The position numbers and the translations under genes are program-made. The notes under the pieces are model-generated. The model ran no database searches. It was given only the letters and a program-made list of their open reading frames with translations, and was not told where the DNA came from. A stretch of 64,000 nucleotides of DNA from Phascolomyces articulosus (Eukaryota; Mucoromycota; Mucoromycetes; Mucorales; Lichtheimiaceae): contig JAIXMP010000022.1 of NCBI GenBank assembly GCA_025677815.1, positions 682,001-746,000 of the forward strand, given 5' to 3'. Positions 1 to 12,388 of this stretch are shown here, piece by piece; the stretch's first letter is position 1; each line of letters opens with the position of its first letter.

Positions 1-365
1 TTTGGTAATGGTAGATTAACAAAAACTCGTCTAGCCGCACCATAGATACGTCTTAATTGAACGCCGCTCGTTGCTGTTTTGGTCCGTTTTTTGTCGCTGG
101 ATTGGCGTAATATACTACTACTACTACTTGTACTGCCTGTTGTGTAACTACTTGCTCCGTCAGTTTGTTGTTGCCGTTGATGCTCTGTATTTTCATTATT
201 ATTATTGTTGTTATTGCTATTATTATTGTTTCTGCCAGAAGTTCTTGTACGAGTGGTCATGATGATTTCTTCATAGTTTTCATCTCTTCGTGCAGGCACA
301 CCTGTTAGTGTATCTTTTCTTTTTAAAGCCCATCGAGCCTTTATTGATGCAGCCACGCTGCTCAT
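1..365 (-). CDS. P4-type phospholipid flippase (Dnf/Drs2-like), N-terminal part, cut by window edge
   Basis: The reverse strand reads open from an ATG at 365 to the window edge (121 codons). It begins MSSVAASIKARWALKRKDTL and has TGVPARRDENYEE, an Asn-rich stretch, and near the edge the motif RRVFVNLPLP. A basic start, a KDTLTG-like segment and an R-x-hydrophobic-VN-x-PLP motif just before the first membrane helix are what I know from fungal Dnf-type P4-ATPases, which flip phospholipids to the cytosolic leaflet of plasma and Golgi membranes. None of the catalytic core (DKTGT) is inside the window, so the family call rests on the N-terminus only. Another P4 subclass is possible. Upstream (366-560) is A-rich leader and promoter sequence. 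Confidence 0.6.
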   Translation of the reverse strand, partial: MSSVAASIKARWALKRKDTLTGVPARRDENYEEIIMTTRTRTSGRNNNNSNNNNNNNENTEHQRQQQTDGASSYTTGSTSSSSSILRQSSDKKRTKTATSGVQLRRIYGAARRVFVNLPLP

Positions 366-2790
366 ATCATAAGAAAAATATGTTTCAAAAAAAAGAGAAT
401 TAAAAAAAGAAGAGAAAGAGAAAAGAGAAAGAAAAAAAGGAAAAAGCAACAGTAGCAAAAAAAAAAAAGTTGAATTATTATCTATAATTAGATGTTTGTG
501 AGTTCCACACTTCTAAAACCATGAAAAAGAAAAAAAAGGCTGAGGTGTGTGTGTGTGAGCGAGTACCAGGTGAGGAGGGAGCGGATCAAACGCTTCTTTC
601 TGTTTATGTACTTTATGTACTACCCTCTGTTGCTTACCCTTTTTGGTTATGCCAACCTTAAATATACGTATATTCAATCAAATAAAGGGACCTGGATCTC
701 TTGCTTCTCCCTTTCTAATACTATTCTGCACTAACTGCAGGTATAAAATAAAAATATAGCTTATATATCAAACCAAATACAACATTTACTTATATATACA
801 ACCTATAACCCCTTCTAATAATCATTCTAAGTATAAAACTAGTATTGTATACTCCTTAACCAATCATATATATAAATCTAATAAACTGACTTTTTATATA
901 TGTTTTTGATTTATCCATTATATTCTTCTCATATTAAAAGACTGTAGATCGTATGTGTGTTAACGCTTTTTTTTTTCAATCCCCCCCTCCTTCCCCGACC
1001 TCCGGAACGAACACTGCATCGAAAACAATGCGGAGCTTTCTGAAGAGTGTACATTTTCTTAGGCTTAGCCACATAACATTAGCTTGTTGTTGGTTTCTCT
1101 CAACTGACGATATTATGCTATTTGTATATTTGGTCAAGCTCCAATAGTTTATTATTAGTTTTAGTCATCAACGTTTAATAAGATTCATTATCTGTGTAAA
1201 AAAGCATATGTTTGCCGTCCTCCGTTTACATTGTACCTTTAGTTAGTCTATTGTCAGTGTGGTGTGGTACACAAGACAAGATGATGAAGTGTATCCTACT
1301 ATCATTTTGAATGGATAATTTTTTTTTGATAATGATATAATAATACAAGCAAGTAGATGCATTTGTTGCATAAATATTTTTTTTCTTATAAAAAATAAAC
1401 CAAGTGATAGGTATGAAAAGAATTCTTCAGTAGCTTTTATTTTCATCTTTAGCTCCGAATCACAATGACGAACAAGAAGTTTCTCATGTTGCTTTTGCAT
1501 TGCTTAAATGCTGTACGTAGGCTTGGCTTTTTTTATTATTATAAAATGATACTTGACCACTTTATGGGGTTTTGTGATATTCATATTTTCTGTATTCTCC
1601 ATTTATAGTTTGGTTAAGTTATTAATAAAGTCTTCTGATGCTCATCCCAACGATCTAAAAAAATCGGATTGTTGTTACTCATTATTTGATGATATTGACT
1701 TTTTTTTTGTCTGTTTGCATTCCATCCAAGCTATTTTTCTCATCTGTCAGTTAATAATAAAGATAGGATGATTGTTGTGGGCTGCTGTTATTAAAACGAG
1801 AATTATAGATTATTACAGCTGTTGTCTTGCATAATAAAGCATCATAGTAGGTAGTTACATAACGACGAATGATATTCATGTCATCGTCGCCCAAATACAT
1901 AATCCATCTTAACTTTGCATGAATACCTAATCAATCCATTTATATCCACATTTATTTCTTACGATGGTACTTCATCATTTTCAAATATGATATAATATAA
2001 ACTTTTGTATAATATGGACGACTGTGTGTTTCTCTAAAATAAATATTTATTGAAAGTAGATGTTTTCTTTTTATGGTTAAGAAAGATCTGCGCCATGATC
2101 TTTTTCGGTACAAAAATATCCGAATTCCAAAATGGTCACTAGTAAAAAAAGTTTGTTTTCTTTCAATAAGATATTCTCTTTTTTTTACAGAATAATGTGA
2201 ACAATATTCATATATCCAAAGAAAAGGGATGAAAGAATAGATTTGAATTTCTATTTAGCAGAATACTATCTCCTTCTTGATATCAGCATCTATAGTACAT
2301 AAAGAAGTATAATATAGAGAAACACCAATATCTCTCATTTCCATTTCGATTTCTATGATTCAACCATACAGGTTCCATGAAAAAATATCTTTGAAGCTTA
2401 TATATATATCTTTCAGAACACTCAGAAACACAGCTGTCTTATACTGTGACGTATGATGCATCACACTACCTTTGTTGCAAAGTATCTATTATCTTGGACA
2501 TTTATAGAGTAATATATAGTATGACGATTAGTATGCATCATAATTAGGTAAATATTAAGCTGACTACTATTACAATTGAAGGCACTAAAACAGCAACTAT
2601 GTTATAACGAAGTAGAAGGAAAGCTATTATGATTCAAGATGATGATGGATGAGCAAAGAAACACAATAAATTTCATATAATCAACAGGCGCTGTCAATAA
2701 GGTGCTCGTTGCATCATATAAAAAAATTTATGCTGTACGAACTTTTTTTGGTATATTTAATTTTTTCTTTTATTATTACTATTCATACTC
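366..2790. other. Intergenic region, no gene recognised
   Basis: About 2.4 kb between the divergent flippase and SMG9 starts. It is AT-rich with A-runs near 400-535 and a C/T-rich patch near 980. Open frames are short, lack splice partners and show no family signature. It must contain the promoters of both flanking genes. Confidence 0.5.
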
Positions 2791-4742
2791 ATGGGATCAT
2801 CCAAGCGTGGTAAAGATCGCCGTCCAAAGGTATATTATTCAACCTATTTTCTTTTTTTTTTCATTCTTCTTTCCTTTCTAATTGCTCGACAATGTTAAAA
2901 CGAACAAAAAAAAAAACTATGAACAACACATAGCAACAAAGTGATCATTCCAAACCATTTTTACATGCCCCTGTTATTCTTGAACGACGCGATCGAACAG
3001 AAGTCACTGAATCCACATCCACTACTACACGTAATGCAGAAAATACCGATATTCGATTAGCACCTAAACCAAACAATGCATCTGCATCCACTACACCTAT
3101 ACCAACTCAACCAGAATCGTTTAGCAACTTGACAGGTACAGCAACGACATCGTTCTTTGGCAAGCAAGGAAAAGTTCCGTCTGAGGTCGCACATAAGGTA
3201 ATGATGGTTGTAATAGTAATTGTATTTAAAAATACCAATTCATATCACATGACGCATGTTATGATATTATCAATAGCTTCTAGGTGAAAGCCCAGGGCAT
3301 TTTGTGGTGGGTGTAGTTGGTCAACAAGGCGTTGGGAAATCAACCGTCTTATCATGGTTTACGCAAGAACCATCTAATGTAACTGGTTATATGTATTATT
3401 ATGATTTGACTTAATGCACGATAGAGATGTGAAATTGATGATATATTATGATTATGTATGATAAAGGCGTTTCCAATCGAATCTCCGGAATCAGTTGCCT
3501 ATAGTCGACATCAAACATCCGGGATTGATATCCTAATTTCACCTGAAAGAACTATTTTACTGGATACAGAGGTAAAGAATGGGAAAATGGATCAAATTGG
3601 AAAAAAAAAGTATTACACGATTTTCTTTTGGGTTATTGATGGGTTAACTTTCTTTATAGCCTTTGTTAAGTTCATCTGTGCTTGATGAAACATTAAGAGC
3701 TGGATCCATGGATGGTCTACACCCAGAAGTTTGGTTGGAAATGGAGGTATGTAAGAAGAGACAAAAATAGTATGATTCTTGTATAGTAGCGCTCCAAATT
3801 TTTTAAACACTTCCATTTGCCCATTCTCTTAGTCACTCTACAATTTAGTCTTTATGTTATCGATTTGCAACGTTGTTCTTGTGGTTTCCGAAGGATCTGA
3901 AATTGATCATGCAATGGTTAAATTATTGAGAAGAGCTACGATGGTGAAGTTTAATATACCAGATTTCCCATTGATTCCTCCTGCGAGTTTTGGACAAGCT
4001 CAAGTAGATACGAATTATTATCCAGATATTGGTAAGTTTATTCAAAATATAATAGGACTGGGATATATAAAGCAAAGAGAGGGGGTAAATAATCAATCCA
4101 TTACCAATTCATTTTTAGTGTTCGTATGCAACAAATGTCGGGATTGGGAATTCCAATGGCGAAAATATGCCGATATGCAAGTGATCCTTCATGAGGCATT
4201 TATGGATTCAAACCTAAAAACGTCTGGTAAATATATCCTTTCATTACGCTTTATTATAAAAATATCCACTAGATAAACATTATTATTTTTTAATATATAG
4301 GCCTAGTTTCATTGGAAAAAGTGTTGCCAGCTTTTGAAGGAGTCGAACATTCACAAAATGTGTTCTTTTTGCCGTATTCCCCTAATGACTCAATGCCAAG
4401 ACAGCAACAGGATATATGGAATGTGAACGATCGATCAGTATCTGGAATTGAATCATTTGAGACATTGATGCAAGCACTTCGTGAACAAGTCATCGGTGCA
4501 CCTCGAAGACCGGGAAAAAAAGGGCAAGTTTCTGAAAAAGACTGGTATGTATTAATAATTCATAGTTTTGTTTTATTTTATTGATGTATAGGATAGATTA
4601 CCCGTCCTTATCATCCTAACAATTTATTGATTTGTATGTTATATATAGGTACAAAAATGCGATCAAGATCCATGAACTTATTCGAAAATCTGAATATATT
4701 GCGGATTATGTCAAAACTGTTATGAAAATGGTACAAAAATGA
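2791..4742 (+). CDS. SMG9: SMG9-like nonsense-mediated decay factor
   Basis: Nine exons (2791-2829, 2934-3197, 3277-3378, 3467-3571, 3660-3746, 3833-4031, 4119-4226, 4301-4544, 4649-4742) join in frame into about 413 residues. A basic, Ser/Thr-rich N-terminus leads to PVILERR, then a Walker A loop GVVGQQGVGKSTVLSWF, FPIESPESVAYSRHQTSGID, ISPERTILLDTE and NVVLVVSEG. The order matches the SMG9 G-like domain, which binds SMG8 and restrains the SMG1 kinase that phosphorylates UPF1. The C-terminus (EKDWYKNAIKIHELIRKSE) is the usual conserved helical end. SMG9 is missing from the best-studied yeasts, so its presence fits an early-diverging fungus. All introns start GT and end AG; several are phase 0. 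Confidence 0.85.
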
Positions 4743-5300
4743 TGGCTATTCCTATCCATATGCAATATCCGGTTCCTTGGTTTTTTTAAAAAATTGTTCA
4801 TCCAATGCAATGAACAAAAAAGATATTATTCTGCTACAACTATTGTTATTGTTACTATTATTATTTTGGACAATGAGAAGAGAAACAAACCATCCGTCGA
4901 GTGTAACTATTAAGTTTTTTTTTTTTAAAAAAAAAAAAATAGAACAAGCAATTAAGTAAGGTGATTTGTATGAAATTTTACAAGTTATTTATCAGTTATT
5001 TATCGGATTTCTATTTTTCTTTAGAAAGCAGTTCTCAAACCGTGCTCACACCAAATAGGTAGAACCGGTCTTCATGTTACCCATCAGTTGTTATTAGTGT
5101 AATAATACTCAATGCTTCTGATGTAATAAAAAAGATATAACCTCCTTAAAAATTAAATTACGCATAAGATTCAGTTGTAGATGAAAATGTATGCATGGTT
5201 GATATGATGAACTAGTTAATTGAATCTGCAAAAACGTTAGAGCATTACTGCTCAGGAAATATAAAAAATATTTTCATGCTCTACGTAAAAAAAAAAGAAT
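4743..5300. other. Intergenic region 3' of SMG9
   Basis: AT-rich sequence between the SMG9 stop and repeat copy A, with homopolymer runs around 4917-4940 and 5287-5296. No coding signature is seen. It presumably holds the SMG9 polyadenylation site. Confidence 0.5.
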
Positions 5301-6900
5301 ACAAAACTCTCTAGAGCAGAATATTTATTAAAGAGAGAATTGCAGAAGCGTATTACTATTAAACTGTTATCAATGATATCGAATGCTTGTTCCTATAATT
5401 TCTACAGGCAATTTGATATCTCTAGTATTAGTAATCGAGTGGTGGGTCACTGTGGTGGTAGCTTGTTTATACATTGTTTTTAAGGTAATATTGTAATAAA
5501 AAAGACAAGCAGTGTTTATGCAAGCGGTGAATCAATTTTGATCGGATGGAATTTTCAGGCACATACACTTATGAGTTCAAGACCAATTTATCTTTCCTTT
5601 GTCACTTTTTGCCATCTTTCCATGCACCTAAAGAGACCAACCAGAATTTATTACAATTCTGTGACTTTTACCATTGACCACTTGTGGTATTGTCAATTAT
5701 CTGTTTGTGCTTGCTAAACCCGCTACATCCTTGGATTGCTAATAACCCACATAGGTGTGGAAAGAAGCCTCCTGAACGGAAGAAGGTTGGCAGCTTATTC
5801 TTTGTGAGAGCAGTAGTTCAGTATTTCATTTAAACGTGGAATACCTGGAAAGAGAGGAGATGATCAAGTTGGAAAGGAACCAGTTTGATGACGAAGATAT
5901 GGCCAACAATTGGTTGATCTCGCTGGACTTGGTGCCTGTTTGGATGTCGCACGCATTCTGCCGTACAGTTGAGATGGGGGGTAAGCACACAAACAACTCG
6001 AGGTTTTTCGACGGCGTTGTAGTTGATTCTGCTGGCTAATTTGATAAACCAAACTGCCCACGCTTTGTTGACTGTTCCTTTGATCACATTGCACCGCTTA
6101 AACTGAATTACTTTGGTTGAGGTAGAGCAGAAAGTGGCACCAAGTAACGCGCTTTTATTGGAGAAAGGAAAGTATTGCAATGGAAATTTTGTTTATATAG
6201 AGCTGTGGATGCAAATGAAAACAGGTTTAACTAACTATTTATATTAAAACTTTTATTGTTGAGCATTTCCTTGGAAACGAAATAGGAGAAGACTAGTCGA
6301 ATCGAATGGTATGGAAATGAACCAAAAACGCGTCTTGGTGTAATATCTACGGTGGCGTGTCTCATTTAAGCAACGTAATACTTTTTCAGCAATGGTCTAC
6401 AAAGAGAACAAGGTAGGGTCTTTTCTGCACAAATATAAGGAAAGCACATCAATGAGCCTTATTTTTTTTTGCATGGAGTTGTGGATACAAGTAGAATAAC
6501 ATTGAGACCGACTAACTGATTATATTAAATCTCTTATTGTTTGAGCACTTGCATGGAAATGAAACAATAGACGGACAATTCAAAGCATTAACGTGTGCTA
6601 TGGTGGCAAGTCTCAAAAGTCTTATTTCACTTGGTTTTCCAAGTATTGGTTTAGTTTCACAAAAAAACATGACCCTTTCGCACAAAGATGAACGAAACAC
6701 ACTTTTTGGGAGCAGTACCTCCACCCACCTTCTGTGGCTGCTCTTGTTAATCAGATTATGCTCATTTCCTGAGAACTAAGAGGAAGTTCTTCGTCATAGT
6801 CTAATATCACATCGAATAAAATAAATGTCCATCGGTTGATATAATAATGGGATGTTCCTTTTTGAGAATAAATAATCTGGATAAGGCATATAAGAGTTGG
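5300..6900 (+). repeat. Unclassified dispersed repeat, copy A
   Basis: A stretch of about 1.5 kb recurs at 26110-27660 in the same orientation. From about 5409 to 6837 the two copies are almost base-for-base identical; I see one substitution near 5762 and one 49-nt indel (5471-5519 present only here). Outside that block they diverge within a few dozen bases. A partial copy lies at 53024-53600 and a degraded one near 36650-36930. Overlapping open frames exist in the core (minus 5830-6180, 116 codons; plus 5836-6039, 67 codons) but match no transposase, reverse transcriptase or helicase I know. I saw no clear terminal inverted repeats or target-site duplication, so the element class is open: non-autonomous transposon, mobilised gene fragment or non-coding repeat. 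Confidence 0.8.
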
Positions 6901-7457
6901 GTAGTAGACTGAAAAGTGAAATTGGAAGTGGTATTTAGTTGTTAGGGAAATAAAACACTATTCTCGCTTGACCATCTTTGAAGAGCTTTTTCATGAAGTG
7001 GTAATCGAACATAGGCACTGGATTGCAATGAACTCTGCTATCAATACCTTCAATAATTCAATTATATCAAGCATTACTCAACCAGGTTGGATTTATTGAA
7101 TGTCTACTATATGAAACCTGATATTATATATTTGTAATAGCTTTTAACAATGGATGTTGATTACCTGCAAGAGTCACACCATCATATATGTATATTGTCC
7201 AATATAATAGACTTTAATAACGAATGCTTAAAAATACAAAGAGGGATGTTGCATATATTTATCACTGTATTAAATTTATTATTTATAGTGATATGGCATG
7301 GCATCTTGATAGAGATAAACACCTGTATTTTATATAATGCTCTCTTTCATGAAAGGTTCTCCTTCCATTAGAAGTACCAAATATGACAAAAGTGCCAGCG
7401 GAATTCATTCCGATTCGCTATTTCGCAGGATTTTTTTTTCTCTTTTCTTCATAAACA
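6901..7457. other. Intergenic region, promoter side of SNAPC3
   Basis: AT-rich sequence after repeat copy A. A 73-codon frame at 7150-7371 has no recognisable motif and looks fortuitous. Confidence 0.4.
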
Positions 7458-9865
7458 ATGTCAAAAATCAATGTAGGCGAGTTCAAACGAAGTCATATTG
7501 AACTCATAAAACAGCAAAAGGAACTTGAAAAAAATACTCTCGACATTGAAGTATTGAAATCTAATGTTGATCTGGCTCTGTAAGTTTTAAAAACAAAACA
7601 AAAAAAGAAACAGATCAAAAGAAGCGTGATCTAACTTCTTCAATTGTATGTTACTATAAAGATTGGAAACCCACCCATGTTTACAAAGTGCATCAGACTT
7701 TTTCAACAATCCGACATTATTTGAATTATTAAAACGGCATAAAGAAACTGAAGTCAATTCATGGCTTCGACGACGTATTCGAGGAGAACAAGATCAGATT
7801 GTGAAAAAGAAACCCCAAGCTAAGGACGTGAAACCTAATCGAACATTATCAGAAGAAGATGAGCGACTATTGCAAGAAATGGAAAAACATCCTCATCTTG
7901 GTCAAGATAACTATATTAATCCCATTGTACCCAAACGACGTAAGTTTGTAGCCCAACATAATGCGCCCGGTGCTCTTCAAGAACTTTATGCGGGTTATCA
8001 AAAAAAAGCTAGAGTTTCAAATTCACAACCATCCACAACACCAGGATCACCCTCGACCATATCTACTGCCAGTGCTTACTTTACCCCATTTGATCCTGCA
8101 ACACCTTCTACAATTCATTCTCGATCACAGCAACAGCAATCATCCGAACGTTTGACAGAATCCCTGGTGGCACGGTTGGAACAACAGCAACAACGACAAG
8201 CACTCAATACAGGATCTTCTTCCTCTTCCCCGTCATCCACAACAGCCGATGCTGAACGTGCCAATCGATTGACTCAATTAATGCATCCTGAGTTGGCATT
8301 ACCTGGATTACAAGGGGAAACAGTGATTGAAGAGGATGAGGAAGAGGACGAGAATCAATACCATTCTGTAAATGAAAGCGATCAAGCAAGTATGATGGCT
8401 GTAAACCCACCAGATCTAAATAACCCTGCTATTCCGAAAACCCACTTGACACGCATGTATATGGAAATGGAGGAGCAGATCAAAACAAGTCCTTTACACT
8501 CCCTAAGGTAACATATTAATATTTTAGAACTAGTGAGGAAAAAAAAAAGGAATTTACATTTTCAAAGATTCCGTGTCAACTTACATGATCTTGTTATCGT
8601 CATTCAAGTCCTGCACATGTTATAGACCTAATACCGAGACAACGAACTCCGCTTAATTATGCGCATTTTAATCGAGAAAAGGTACTCGTTTTTTTATATC
8701 AATGTATAATTCAACTTTAAACAATATATTAAAAACTTACACATACATATATATTTTCTATAGCCCAAAAAACTTTCTGAAAGTGGACCCGAGATCTTGA
8801 AGCCGGCAAAAACAAAACGAGGGAAAAAAAGAAAAAATCGAAATGATGATCCAGAAGAAGATCAAGACAAACAAGTTATTGAAGAAAATGAAGATACGGA
8901 TGAGGAAATGAATCTACAAGATAGCAAGGATAGAGAACCGGATCTTCAAGACGAAGTCATCCTCAGGATTGCAGTGTATCACCCACAAAACCCAAATCGA
9001 CGTGTTCGCGAATTCGATGTTCTTGGTTCACAAAAATTAACCGAACTTCGAGATGCCATTTATTGTATGAAGGATTTCGCAGCATATCGTGATCGAAAGA
9101 ATAGAGAAGAGGATGGTACTGTGTTGAATACAATCACAAAGAAAATGTCAGCAAGTTACATTTTTATTGAAGATGTCTTTTATGTGGATACACGAGCAGA
9201 AGCTGCAGGACTGGGCACCGAACCAGATTATAGTGAAGGTATACGGAGATGGGTGATGGAAAAAGAACGTTATAAACAAGAAAATTTAAATGAATATACC
9301 CGAGAACCAATGGAAGATGTTGCATTTGAAGATTTACAAATTCAGTTGAATCATCCATACCAATTCTTACATCAGGAAAATTGTCAACATGTTATTATGG
9401 TGCGTGATATCCGGTAAGTCGTATTACAATAACAACACAACGGTTGTTTATTTTTTTTTTCAATAGTACGTAAGGTTGGCCAACTAAGAGCAAAAGAAAA
9501 GCTATACATTGACTCTTTCCTATTCCCTCCGCACTGATAGAATGCAAAGTTCCAACGATCCTAAAAAACGATCCGAATATCCTTACACGACTTATAATTG
9601 GCAATATACACGCTACAAATGTTCCATGTGTACAATATACCCAGCTGAGTACGTCTTTTTTTATCTAATCTTTTTCTTCCAAAGTACTTGGATCTGATTT
9701 TGTGTTCAAAAATGTTGTTGATATATTAGATTTATGACGATCAATGATGTAATGAGTGGTTCTTCACCCTGTTTTTTCTGTCGAAAATGCTACGGTCCTT
9801 TTCATTTCGATAAAGATGGGAATCAAATGTTTCCATATGCTGTATCGGATTATCTTGGCGCATAA
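7458..9865 (+). CDS. SNAPC3: snRNA-activating protein complex subunit 3 (SNAPC3-like)
   Basis: Six exons (7458-7579, 7662-8507, 8609-8681, 8764-9413, 9541-9648, 9730-9865) give about 644 residues. The N-terminal half is a coiled, Gln/Ser/Glu-rich linker, followed by a lysine-rich stretch. The C-terminal third carries the SNAPC3 signature: a beta-rich segment (ILRIAVYHPQN), HQENCQHVIMVRDIR, then Cys pairs in YKCSMCTIYPAEF, SPCFFCRKCYGPFHFDKDG and a short tail ending YLGA. In animals and plants this zinc-binding region of SNAPC3/SNAP50 contacts the proximal sequence element of snRNA promoters, so a role in snRNA transcription is inferred. The linker is longer than usual. Two short Cys-containing terminal exons are needed for the zinc site, which supports the splice model. 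Confidence 0.85.
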
Positions 9866-10594
9866 ATCTTTTACTATAACATACAGTAGTACATGATTAT
9901 AATAAAATGAGACAGTTGTTGTAAAGAAAACGAACTTTTTGTTTCGATACTATGGTTAGACATTTACAAAAAAAAAGGTATATAAAGTACCATATAGGCT
10001 ATTATTTATAAACTATCCAAAATGTATTATATAAATGGAGCTTTTTTTGTTTATATTTGAATATACAAGAAAATGTTACATATAGACATCATGCTGCATA
10101 ATAATAAACTAGTTATTATACATTAGATAATTCTTTTGAGGAATTAATAATAAAAAATTACTGTACACTCTATGACTTCACATACACTTCATATATATAT
10201 AACGTATGGATACGAATAAAAGCAAAACCTGAAACAAAAAAAAATAGTTTCTAAAATATAGGAGAAAGGATGTAAACAGTCTCATCTGTTCCAAAATGCT
10301 TTTCTAGAATTTGATAAGGACAACGATGTTGTTATTCATTATATATGGGTTTATCTTTCAAAACAGAAACATGGAATATTGGCTCAGCCTCCTTTCTTTG
10401 TCTTCTTTTTTAGGCTGGTATATATGTAAATGGAACAGTAGAATTTGGATAAAAAAAAGGAGAGAGAGGAAGAGTCTATAGCATACTCACTTTTTCCTCT
10501 GGCTCATTAAAAAAACCACATATATTACAATATTAAACAATAAAAATACAAACGCAAAATAATAATTAGATGAGAAAGGAAAGGGAAAGAAATA
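9866..10594. other. Intergenic region between convergent genes
   Basis: Lies between the 3' ends of SNAPC3 (plus) and the zincin gene (minus). It is AT-rich with several AATAAA-like signals on both strands, as expected of two facing terminators. No gene seen. Confidence 0.45.
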
Positions 10595-12388
10595 CTAATA
10601 GAAACAAGATGGAAATACAATAGTAACAAAAAGATAAAAGAAAAGCAATCTGGGCAACAACTCGATACAAATGGATGAAGAAGATAATGATACTAATAAT
10701 GATGTTGATGAAGAGGAAGAAGGTGTGTCAGATGCAGAGGGTATATGAGCAGGGCCATTGGGATTCACACTGACAGCAGGTGAAGGGTTTGTAGCAGTAC
10801 CAACAAGATCAATAGGCGGTACCCAGAATGAAACATTCGGTTGTACTGTTGTTGCATTCACATAATTATTATACGATGGTTGAATATAATAACCTAAATT
10901 CGCCAAGATCCGGACCAACGACGGACCTAATGGACCCAAAGGATGGATTTTTGAAAGATCATTCAAATTAACACCACGCATGGCACTATAACACATGATA
11001 TAATCATCTGAGCTAGCATAAATAGATTGATCTGCATGCGTCAACGAGGATCCATCTTGGAATGGTGTCAATGATGTTTCCATCACCATGACCTTGGTAT
11101 CGTCAATATTGATTGTGATATCCCCTTGGGTGATGGCCATTTGATAAATCGCTTCAGCCTCTTCTCGAAAAGCATTACCATCTACCCAATCATTCACCAT
11201 GTCAAGAATCGTTGCAAACATAATGTTTCCATTACCCCAATCATTTAATAGTTGAGTCGTACGTGTCAATGGATAGCTGTTACCGTATAATAATTTGTCT
11301 AATGGAAAGTCAACAAATCCCCAAAACGGTTGTACACCTGCTTCGGAATTCATGGCTGCACTCACTTCAGGCAGTTCGTTGGGTGGATTGAGTGGCATGG
11401 GTGTAAGGAATTTTTCAATGGTGGGATCGTATATTGAGAATCGTTCGTATGTATCGTCGCTCCATGCGCTGACAAATCCCAAACCATGGATAAATTCGTG
11501 AATAATGGTTAATAATAAATCGGTTTGATCATCTTTAATTGAAGTGGTATCACCCTAATATATTTATCATAAAGTTAATAATCTAGAAAGTGATTCTGAA
11601 TTCTTTTTTTCACAAGTATTACCTCATAATACCAATTGATTTCACTATTGAATTGAGCGTTCATGTCATATTTGTACCAATCAATAGAATCTGTGAATTC
11701 AGGATATTGTTTAAGTATTGCTTGAGGATACATTCGGGTGGTATTTCCTTCTTCCATCAGGTAAGAAACGGATGGATATGCTTGACCTGATACATGTTGA
11801 AAGAAGAAGGGGAAATTGTCATAATTCATAAACAATTTGATCACATTTCATTCCAATGCTATCCTTATATTGTTGGTTGTTTTGCTTACCTGTACCGATG
11901 GTGCCTTTTGATTCTTCACATTGTCCAAGTTGATTACAGAATGATAAATACGACGCATTGACATATAACGGAGTCTTAAACGCTAGAACAGATGTAATAT
12001 ATTCACTTGCTTTACCCAGCGATGCTTTCACCTTGTCACATTCATCAGGTTCAGTGGAATGGCAAGTAAAATCAATCACCATCATGTCACCATTGGTTGA
12101 TTGTTGTTGTTGTCTTTTTCTATGAAAGGAATGCTGTGGTTCGGGACATGGTTTGATCGCGTTTTTTATTGTACTACTACGATTTTTATTAGACGTAACT
12201 GATTGTGAATGATGGTGTACACATATTGGTAAAGGTTTTAACGATTGTTGTTGTTGTTTTTGTTGTTGGTGTGGCAACCGTTTACCCGCGACCAAGTTAA
12301 GTGGTTGTTGTAGTAGTAACAATAATAGAAAAAGAGTTACTGATATAATGGGCCATGTTATTCTCCTTCGTCTCCAGCCCAGATACAT
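10595..12388 (-). CDS. Secreted HExxH zinc metallopeptidase-like protein, probable GPI anchor
   Basis: Three exons on the minus strand (12388-11890, 11786-11623, 11554-10595) encode about 540 residues. The start MYLGWRRRRITW is followed by a Leu-rich hydrophobic core, a classical signal peptide. A Gln-rich low-complexity region precedes a domain with paired Cys residues and potential N-glycosylation sites. The zincin signature HEFIHGLGF lies in the third exon, and N-glycosylation sequons continue after it. The protein ends with a Ser-rich stretch and a hydrophobic tail (LPRLLFFYLFVTIVF), the layout of a GPI-attachment signal. HExxH followed by GLGF is typical of several secreted zincin families, but the third zinc ligand is not evident and I cannot name the family. 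Activity on cell-wall or extracellular protein is inference. Confidence 0.7.

Noticed and set aside
5830..6180. 116-codon minus-strand frame inside repeat copy A (also in B)
   Set aside because: Its preservation in both copies follows from their near identity, and three frames are open in the same place. No family resemblance was found, so it is not listed as a gene.
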